Below, in pieces: positions 58,179 through 64,000 of a stretch of DNA of 64,000 nucleotides (the stretch's first letter is position 1; each line of letters begins with the position of its first letter). The translations under genes were made by a program, and so were the position numbers. The DNA is taken from contig JBNLFS010000048.1 in the NCBI GenBank assembly GCA_050305635.1, positions 57,739-121,738 of the forward strand, given 5' to 3'. Source of the stretch: Thiodiazotropha sp050305635. GTDB lineage: Bacteria; Pseudomonadota; Gammaproteobacteria; Chromatiales; Chromatiaceae. A model generated the notes under the pieces. The model was not told where the DNA came from. It did not search any database and saw nothing but the letters and a program-made list of their open reading frames with translations.

Positions 58179-60302
58179 TCAATCGATGTAGATCAGGCCA
58201 TCCAGCGCCACCGCGCCCTCCCCTGCGGGGTAGACCACCACGGGATTGACATCGATTTCGCGAATCCGGGGATCGGACTGGATCAGCTTACCGACCTGCG
58301 CCACGATCTGTGCGGCGGCGGCCACATCCACGGCGGGTGCGCCCCGGAACCCGCGTAGCAGTGCGGCGCTCTTCAACTGATTGAGTTCCTCCATGATCGC
58401 CTCGGGGGGCAGATTGGCAGGGATCAGCCGCGCATCGTGGAACAGTTCAGCCATAACGCCGCCAAATCCCACGAGAAGGACTGGCCCCCAGTCGCGGTCG
58501 TTACGGGCGCCCACGATCAATTCCACCCCCTTGCTTCCCATCCCTTCGATCAACACCCCGTCCAGGGTCAGATCGGGACGCGCCCGAGCCACATTCGCAT
58601 AGAGTTTGTCCCAACCCGCGCGCAGGGCGTCGGGATCGGCCAGACCCAGCACCACGCCACCGGCGTCACTCTTGTGAGAGAGCTCCGCCGACTGGGCCTT
58701 CAGGACTACGGGATAACCGATCGTTTCGGCGGCGCCAAGCGCTTCATCGACACTCTGCGCAAAGGCCCCTTTCGGTAGAGAGACACCGAAGGCGGCAAGG
58801 ATCTCCTTACTGCGGTACTCCGGCACCACCCCACTGGCCTGAGCCAGCACAGGGGGGATCTCTCCGGGTTGTGCAGGCCCCGGATCCAGCGACTGCGGCG
58901 CCGAGAGCAGGGCCAGAGCACGGAACACCCGCTCCGCCGAGGCGAAAAAGGGCACGCCCAGTTCACGCAGCGCCGATACATAGGCCTCGGGAATCTCCGC
59001 TCCTTCATCCAGGCCCGCGAAGATCACCGGCTTCTGCGGAGCGAGCGCCTTGATGGCGTCGATGATGTGGGGAAGTTTCAGGTCGCTGGTCGCCTTGTCG
59101 GTCAGAATGATGCCCAGGACGATACTGCCGAAATCGGACTCCTTGAGCAGCACATCGAGGGTACGCCGATAGAGATCGGGATCGACCAGGGCCTGGGCGG
59201 TCAGATCGAGAGGGTTGCTGGGTGGAATGAACTCGGGCAGCGCCTCCCGCAATCCAGCATAGGCCGTTTCTCCAAGCGTAGAGAGTGTCAGACCAACATC
59301 CTCGCAAAGATCCAGGGTCAGTGCCTTAAAGGCACCGGATTCGGTAAGCACAGCGCATCCCGCTGTGGGCAGCGAGACACAACGGGCGACGATATCCGAG
59401 ACATCCAGCAGCTCTTCCAGGGTGTCGACAATAATCACTCCGGTACGCGCGACCAGTGAGCGCATCACCTGATAATCCCCCGCCATGGCCCCGGTGTGGG
59501 TGGCGGCGGATGCCCGGGCGGCACTGCTGCGCCCCGGGTGCAATAGCACAATTCGCTTACCCAGTTCCCGTGCACGTCGGGCCAGAGCCAGAAACCGCGC
59601 TGGTTTGCGGAACTGCTCGACGATCATGGTGATGGCCTTGGAATTGGGATCGTCGAGCATGTACTCCACGTAGTCCTCGACCCCGCTGGCCGCCTCGTTA
59701 CCGGTGGAGACCGAAAATGAAACATTCAGATCCCGTGCAGCCAGCGCGGTGCCCAGAACCGCCGCCATGGCGCCGCTTTGGGAAACGACCGCAATCCCGG
59801 GCCGGTCGCCCAGGGGCCGGGGGGGGGTCTGCACGAAGGTTAGCGCGATACCATCCACATAGTTGACCAGCCCCAGGCAGTTGGGACCTTCCACCACCAT
59901 GCGGTGTTCCTCGGCGATACGGGCGATCTCCTGTTGCTCCGCACGGCCTTCCTCGCCACCTTCAGCGAACCCGGCGGAGAAGATCACCACCCCCCCGACC
60001 CCGCGCCGGGCGCAGGCACGCACCGACTCGAGCACCGCCACCCGGGGAATAGCCAGTACCGCGCAATCCACTCCATCGGGTAGGTCATCCACCGATTTCA
60101 GACAGGGACGACCGTTGATATCGTCACGCTTGGGATTGATCAGGTGGATATCCCCCGGATATTCGGCGCGTTCCAGGTTGGCAAGTACACTCGCACCCAG
60201 TGAACCCGGGGTCGGCGAAGCACCGACAATCGCGACCGAACCCGGACGCAGCAGACGCTGGATGGATGATACTTGCAGGGATTGGGCCTCAGTCATAGTC
60301 AT
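58179..60302 (-). CDS. ADP-forming acyl-CoA synthetase, feruloyl-CoA synthetase-like
   Basis: This is a 707-residue NDP-forming acyl-CoA synthetase with CoA-binding Rossmann (SVAIVGASPTPGSLGASVLANL), succinyl-CoA-ligase-like (GIAVVSQSGAMAAVLG) and C-terminal ATP-grasp domains. The phospho-His is His269 in THTGAMAG. FerA of Sphingobium belongs to this ADP-forming type and activates ferulate and related cinnamates. Together with the aldehyde dehydrogenase this suggests the CoA-dependent side-chain route, but no enoyl-CoA hydratase/lyase is in the window, so it may activate another aromatic acid. First gene of its operon, behind the operator at 60417-60435. Confidence 0.8.
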   Translation of the reverse strand: MTMTEAQSLQVSSIQRLLRPGSVAIVGASPTPGSLGASVLANLERAEYPGDIHLINPKRDDINGRPCLKSVDDLPDGVDCAVLAIPRVAVLESVRACARRGVGGVVIFSAGFAEGGEEGRAEQQEIARIAEEHRMVVEGPNCLGLVNYVDGIALTFVQTPPRPLGDRPGIAVVSQSGAMAAVLGTALAARDLNVSFSVSTGNEAASGVEDYVEYMLDDPNSKAITMIVEQFRKPARFLALARRARELGKRIVLLHPGRSSAARASAATHTGAMAGDYQVMRSLVARTGVIIVDTLEELLDVSDIVARCVSLPTAGCAVLTESGAFKALTLDLCEDVGLTLSTLGETAYAGLREALPEFIPPSNPLDLTAQALVDPDLYRRTLDVLLKESDFGSIVLGIILTDKATSDLKLPHIIDAIKALAPQKPVIFAGLDEGAEIPEAYVSALRELGVPFFASAERVFRALALLSAPQSLDPGPAQPGEIPPVLAQASGVVPEYRSKEILAAFGVSLPKGAFAQSVDEALGAAETIGYPVVLKAQSAELSHKSDAGGVVLGLADPDALRAGWDKLYANVARARPDLTLDGVLIEGMGSKGVELIVGARNDRDWGPVLLVGFGGVMAELFHDARLIPANLPPEAIMEELNQLKSAALLRGFRGAPAVDVAAAAQIVAQVGKLIQSDPRIREIDVNPVVVYPAGEGAVALDGLIYID

Positions 60303-60416
60303 ATCCTGGAATGGGTTTGTTCCGCCAAGGCAAGGCGTGATAACGAATAGCCTGATCCCTCGGGCTCAGGCGAGCATGCAACAATTTGGGTGTTAGATTG
60401 GCATAGCCGGGTCAAT

Positions 60417-60435
60417 TTATCAAGTTACTTGATAT
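60417..60435. promoter_or_regulatory. Shared 19-bp regulon operator, site 4
   Basis: TTATCAAGTTACTTGATAT lies in the 260-bp gap between the divergent acyl-CoA synthetase operon (start 60302) and the LuxR-type gene (start 60563). It fits the family nTATCAAnnTACTTGATAn. No clear -10/-35 pair is seen around it. Confidence 0.6.
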
Positions 60436-60562
60436 CTTTTATCCGGTACCCCCCAATACCGATTCTCGATATCTAAATCCCAGTGATTTCTTGACCTGTA
60501 AATATTAGTTAACTACCATAACTATTCCATGGGTTCTGTGGACTAGACGCGAGGATGGGATC

Positions 60563-61483
60563 ATGGAATATTGGAACAACGTTTCCCTAGATTCGAGCAC
60601 CGCAATCGACGCGAGTGCCGTGTGCCGGTTGGTCTCTGTCATCGGCAGCGCTGACCACCCTGCACTGGCGAACGGAATCCTTGAACTGATCAACACGCTG
60701 TTTCCGGTCGACGGCTGTTTTGTCATGGCATTTAATGCGGGCGAAGATCCCCATTGCCTATCCAATGCCGCCTCGACCGCCGACCGTCAGAACCAAGAAC
60801 TCAGTGTCGACCGGACCCCCGGTCTGTTCCACCATGATCGTATCCAGTTGCACCTGCAGAGCCTGTTGTTGCCACAACCGATCGGAGCGGTCACGGTGCA
60901 TCGCCAGATCCCGATACAGATCATCGATGTGACGCTGAGACGCCTCTACAACACGTTGGGGATCGTCGACAGTATGGCGATCAGCATCAAGAGTTCCGAG
61001 CATGCCTGGATTACCATAACCCTCACCCGGCGAAATCGGCTGGGCCTGTTCAACGAGGATGAAAAAAAATCCCTGCTGCAGATTGCCCAACTCATCGCAA
61101 CGATGGTCTTGCGTCACAGCCAGTTAGCGAGCCAGACGGACGAAGCCCCGGACAACTCACTGAGCAGTGGACTCGACCAACTCTGTGATCGTCTGACCCA
61201 GAGAGAGCGACAGGTCATCCTGCGCATACTCGACGGAGTCACCATGGAGCAGATTGCTCATGATCTGGGACTGAAGCCCTCCACGATCGTCACCTATCGC
61301 AGCCGGGGTTATGAGAAGCTTGGCGTCAGCTCAAGGCGAGAACTTTTTTCCACGGTACTGCGCAATCGCACTACCACCAACCAGAGATCGCACAGCGAAC
61401 TGGCATGTCCTCTTCCCCTGTTCATCCCTAACGGCACCCCCACCCATGCGACAGGCACTGATCCTCATAGACCTCATCAATGA
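60563..61483 (+). CDS. LuxR-type transcriptional regulator
   Basis: This is a 306-residue protein with a C-terminal LuxR/FixJ helix-turn-helix (LTQRERQVILRILDGVTMEQIAHDLGLKPSTIVTYRSRGYEKLGV, about 212-257). The N-terminal ~200 residues hold a GAF-like region with no recognisable autoinducer or receiver signature. A Ser/Thr/Pro-rich tail follows the DNA-binding domain and overlaps the isochorismatase gene by 38 bp. It is divergent from the acyl-CoA synthetase operon and may activate it. Confidence 0.8.
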   Translation: MEYWNNVSLDSSTAIDASAVCRLVSVIGSADHPALANGILELINTLFPVDGCFVMAFNAGEDPHCLSNAASTADRQNQELSVDRTPGLFHHDRIQLHLQSLLLPQPIGAVTVHRQIPIQIIDVTLRRLYNTLGIVDSMAISIKSSEHAWITITLTRRNRLGLFNEDEKKSLLQIAQLIATMVLRHSQLASQTDEAPDNSLSSGLDQLCDRLTQRERQVILRILDGVTMEQIAHDLGLKPSTIVTYRSRGYEKLGVSSRRELFSTVLRNRTTTNQRSHSELACPLPLFIPNGTPTHATGTDPHRPHQ

Positions 61484-62024
61484 ACTCATCGCTGCGGAGG
61501 GCAAACTCTCTGCAAAAGGCTATTCGGATTTCGCACAAAGGCATGACTCTTTGAACCGGATCGCTGAATTATTGGAATACTCGCGCAACCAGGGGCACAG
61601 GATCATTCATGTGCGAGTCGGCTTCTCACCGGACTACAGGGAACAACCCAAAACCTCACCCCTGTTCAAGCATGCCTCCCGTTTCGATGCACTGAAACTG
61701 GGTGAATGGGGTACGGAGTTTGTCCCACAGGCCAGCCCACTGTCGGATGAAACGGTTCTGGTCAAACATCGTGTGAATGCTTTTCATGGAACGCCGCTCG
61801 ATATTATCCTGCGCAATGCGGGTATCGATCACCTGGCGGTCGTCGGCTGCTCAACGGATGTCGGTGTACAGACCACGGCCCGGGCCGCCCATGATCTCGA
61901 CTATGAGTGCACCGTCGTCGGAGACTGCTGTATCGCCCCTTGCGACGAGGATCACGAACCCGCACTTCGCATGCTGTCCAAGGTGGTTCAGGTCTCCGAC
62001 CTTGAGCATTTCAAGAATCCTTAG
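61446..62024 (+). CDS. Isochorismatase-family hydrolase lacking the nucleophile Cys
   Basis: This is a 192-residue cysteine-hydrolase-fold protein with Asp9 (LILIDLIN) and Lys107 (LVKHRVNAF) of the triad. The nucleophile position in the GxxTxxC motif is Gly140 (GCSTDVGVQTTARAAHD). Isochorismatases such as EntB and PhzD also lack this Cys and hydrolyse vinyl ethers with the Asp. Nicotinamidases and N-carbamoyl hydrolases need it. It may therefore act on an ether-like aromatic or chorismate-type compound. It overlaps the LuxR gene, whose start at 61446 is chosen for family length. Confidence 0.8.
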   Translation: MRQALILIDLINELIAAEGKLSAKGYSDFAQRHDSLNRIAELLEYSRNQGHRIIHVRVGFSPDYREQPKTSPLFKHASRFDALKLGEWGTEFVPQASPLSDETVLVKHRVNAFHGTPLDIILRNAGIDHLAVVGCSTDVGVQTTARAAHDLDYECTVVGDCCIAPCDEDHEPALRMLSKVVQVSDLEHFKNP

Positions 62025-62149
62025 CTGAGTAACCATTCTCCTGACCTGCTGCCTGCGTGGTCTCCCGATCGTTTGGTTGATATTTACCTGACGACTGGGT
62101 ATGTCGGGTTAATAAATCAGGGAATGTCAGGCTGAATATACGAGCTAAC

Positions 62150-62626
62150 CTAGACCGCGACTCTCCAAAGTAGCGTCAGCAATTGTTCCCGCTCGTTTTC
62201 CGAAAGATTGGCGGTGACTTTGGCTTCGTGCCGTGCTACGGCCTTTTCCTGTTTGTTCAAAGTACGCTGTCCCTGCCGGGTTAGCACCAGGGTCTGGTTG
62301 CGACGATCCTTCGGATCAGTCTTCCGGGATATCAGCCCCCTTTGCTCAAGTCCCTCGACCAACTTGACCATGCCGGAGCGGGCGACGCCCAGGGTGCGCG
62401 CCAGGTCCACCGAACGAATGCCTGGGTTCTCTCGAATCAGCAACATCAGGGTAAACCGGGTCGGCGTCGTGTCCAGATCGGTCAGGGCGTTGTAGAAGTC
62501 GTTGTAGAGTCGGATCTGGGCCCTTCGTACCGCGTAGCCGATATTGCTACGGAACTGCTCGGGCATGCGTATCCCATCTCCCGCCGCGAAATCAGGAAAA
62601 TCGGTTTCGTCCACTTTTCGATCCAT
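62150..62626 (-). CDS. MarR-family regulator
   Basis: This is a 158-residue winged-helix protein (LDTTPTRFTLMLLIRENPGIRSVDLARTLGVARSGMVKLVEGLEQRGLISRKTDPKDRRNQTLVLTRQGQR) with typical wing Asp/Arg residues. It is the second MarR regulator of the region and could also bind the 19-bp palindromes. It is convergent with the isochorismatase-like gene. No palindrome of the family lies directly upstream of it. Confidence 0.83.
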   Translation of the reverse strand: MDRKVDETDFPDFAAGDGIRMPEQFRSNIGYAVRRAQIRLYNDFYNALTDLDTTPTRFTLMLLIRENPGIRSVDLARTLGVARSGMVKLVEGLEQRGLISRKTDPKDRRNQTLVLTRQGQRTLNKQEKAVARHEAKVTANLSENEREQLLTLLWRVAV

Positions 62627-62673
62627 TGTGAGAGTTAACCTAATTCATTGGGTCAACAAAACCCTTGAACACC

Positions 62674-62762
62674 CCGTAGCCGGGATGAAGCACAGCGGGA
62701 TCCAGGGTTGGCGACCGGATCATGGATCTCCCGGATTGCGCTACGTTCCATCCGGGCTACCG
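62674..62762. repeat. Degenerate palindrome before marR
   Basis: The halves CCCGTAGCCGGGATGAAGCA and CGTTCCATCCGGGCTACCGG lie in opposite orientation about 50 bp apart with partial pairing. It belongs to the GTAGCCCGGATG class of dispersed repeats, as at the start of each unit of the duplication at 22241. It fills the gap before folD. Confidence 0.5.
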
Positions 62763-62815
62763 GGCGGTTGTTTTAACAATCATACAGGCTGATGGCGCGA
62801 TCGTTTGCATTTCCT

Positions 62816-63715
62816 TCAGGATAGGGCCGCCGCGTCCCATCCTTCATGACCGATGCCCGGTCCGTCACCCAGACGCATCTCGGCGGAGCGCAGGGTATTC
62901 TCGATCAGCATGGTCACGGTCATCGGACCGACCCCGCCCGGTACCGGGGTGATCCAGGACGCCTTCTCCCTCACCCCGTCGAAATCCACGTCACCGACGA
63001 TGCTGTTGTCCGCAAGGCGGTTGATGCCCACATCGATGACGATAGCGCCCCGGCGCACCATCTGCGGCACGATGAGACCGGGTTTGCCGGCGGCCACGAT
63101 CAGGATGTCGGCAAGGATCGTATGCTGTGCCAGATCCCGAGTCTTGACGTGGCACACGGTGACCGTGGCCTCCTTCTGCAACAGCATCAGCGCCATCGGT
63201 TTGCCCACAATGTTGGAGGCGCCGACGATGACCACATTCTTGCCCGCCACATCCACGCCGGTGGTCTCCAGCAGCAACTCTACCCCATAGGGCGTACAGG
63301 GCGGAAAGATACTGTTGCCCACCACCAGACCGCCCACGTTATAGAGATGAAAACCGTCCACGTCCTTATCCACCGCAATCGCCTCCAACACCCTGCGCAC
63401 ATCGATATGGGGCGGCAGTGGAAGCTGCACCAGAATGCCGTGAACATTGGGATCGGCGTTGAGCCGCTGAATCAGCGCCAGCAGCTCCGTCTCCGGGGCA
63501 TCGACTTCCAAGGTGTGGCGAAAGGAGGCCACGCCACACTCCTCGCAGGCCTTGACCTTATTGCCTACATAGACCTTGGAGGCGGGATTCTCCCCCACCA
63601 GGATAACCGCCAGGCCAGGCCGCATGCCTTTGGCGACCAGATCGTTCACCCGGGTGCGGAATTTCCCACGCAGGGTCTTGGCGAGGGCTTTGCCGTCGAT
63701 GATACGGGCTGTCAC
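62816..63715 (-). CDS. folD: Methylenetetrahydrofolate dehydrogenase/cyclohydrolase FolD
   Basis: This is a 299-residue bifunctional enzyme: VGENPASKVYVGNKVKACEECG (with the catalytic Lys of the YxxxK motif), VQLPLPPHID, DVDGFHLYNVGGL and VGASNIVGKPMALMLL for NADP binding. It oxidises 5,10-methylene-THF to 10-formyl-THF. GTG at 63715 is taken as start (MTARIIDGKAL). The gene is a housekeeping one, but it could also handle the C1 units released by VanAB or P450 demethylation. Confidence 0.93.
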   Translation of the reverse strand: MTARIIDGKALAKTLRGKFRTRVNDLVAKGMRPGLAVILVGENPASKVYVGNKVKACEECGVASFRHTLEVDAPETELLALIQRLNADPNVHGILVQLPLPPHIDVRRVLEAIAVDKDVDGFHLYNVGGLVVGNSIFPPCTPYGVELLLETTGVDVAGKNVVIVGASNIVGKPMALMLLQKEATVTVCHVKTRDLAQHTILADILIVAAGKPGLIVPQMVRRGAIVIDVGINRLADNSIVGDVDFDGVREKASWITPVPGGVGPMTVTMLIENTLRSAEMRLGDGPGIGHEGWDAAALS

Positions 63716-63774
63716 TATTCGGTCTCCTTGGGGTTTAACCGGTTTTGGAAAGCGTTGCACTACGGTGCATCCTC

Positions 63775-63869
63775 GTTCCCACGCTCTGCGTGGGAATGCA
63801 GATTGGTTACGGGAAGCATGGGAGGTTCTACCCGAACCGGGTATGCATTCCCACGCAGAGCGTGGGAAC
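63775..63869. repeat. Paired dispersed palindrome upstream of folD
   Basis: GTTCCCACGCTCTGCGTGGG (63775 onward, arm to 63800) and its inverted mate (63844-63869) are separated by 43 bp of unrelated sequence. It is the same pair as at 28186-28291 and 32294-32399. The last 130 bases (63870-64000) contain no recognisable feature. Confidence 0.8.
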
Positions 63870-64000
63870 GTATATGGACTCCTCCGTGTATAGCAACCTT
63901 TTTTATGCTGGATGGTAGAAATACAGCAAGTTCACGTATATCCGGTCTTTACGATGGGGAGCGACCCCTGACCTTAATGGCTTCATTCACCATGACCAGA

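Noticed and set aside
62088..62120. A further copy of the 280-bp element end
   Set aside because: Only about a dozen contiguous bases agree (CGACT.GGTATGTCG), without an inverted partner; too short to call an element.

Overview
The window reads as a gammaproteobacterial chromosome, probably a Chromatiales-like lineage. This is inferred from the housekeeping block (rluB-scpB-scpA-trpS-M50 protease-yciO-PHP-yciB-yciI-parvulin), the high G+C content and the many dispersed palindromic repeats. No rRNA or other firm taxonomic marker is present, so the lineage is not certain.

Region 1 (1-10293) is the right part of an integrated phage-like element. Its left end lies outside the window. It holds a CI/Cro-type repressor with a palindromic operator directly upstream, a BRCT protein, and a long rightward operon of small tightly overlapping genes (DnaQ-like exonuclease, DUF2303, a nonsense-mutated N6/N4 DNA methylase, a C5 cytosine methylase with a repeated target region, a series of zinc-ribbon proteins, a Lar-MazG fusion). 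The operon ends in a DUF4224 protein and a tyrosine integrase that points at tRNA-Lys(TTT) (10294-10369), the probable attachment site.

Region 2 (10452-24819) is core chromosome: a double thioredoxin-fold periplasmic protein, a diguanylate cyclase, an endonuclease III relative, the block named above, and an ArsJ-type exporter. Two repeat structures lie here: a 289-bp tandem duplication at 22241-22818 and a 280-bp nested inverted-repeat element at 24846-25125.

Region 3 (25122-45924 and 55599-63715) is a catabolic island for lignin-type aromatics. VanR/VanA/VanB convert vanillate to protocatechuate. The ligJ-ligK-ligI-ligA-ligB-ligC operon plus the distant ligU-like tautomerase complete the protocatechuate 4,5-cleavage route to pyruvate and oxaloacetate. 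An ADP-forming feruloyl-CoA-synthetase-like enzyme and an aldehyde dehydrogenase feed in from above. An aryl-alcohol dehydrogenase, an alpha/beta hydrolase, an aldo/keto reductase, a class I P450 with its own ferredoxin and reductase, and a second LigAB-like pair extend the substrate range. Two MarR, two LysR, one AraC, one LuxR and one GntR regulator are interspersed. Four copies of a 19-bp operator (consensus about nTATCAAnnTACTTGATAn) lie before vanA, before the alcohol dehydrogenase, in the marR-lysR gap and before the feruloyl-CoA synthetase, and suggest one shared regulon. The VanR-type palindrome (core TGGATCCA) flanks vanR and vanA.

Region 4 (46058-54882) interrupts the island. It holds a compact three-gene operon (tail-anchored coiled-coil protein, JAMM/MPN peptidase, LuxE-type acyl-protein synthetase) with no function I recognise, an AEC-family permease, a BchE-like radical SAM/B12 protein, a PocR-PAS-GAF-PAS-GGDEF cyclase and a decayed pectate lyase gene. 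The two copies of a ~130-bp palindromic element (39081-39212 and 55015-55145, opposite orientation) bracket most of this region together with the P450 and second LigAB genes. The window ends after folD in repeats without recognisable genes.
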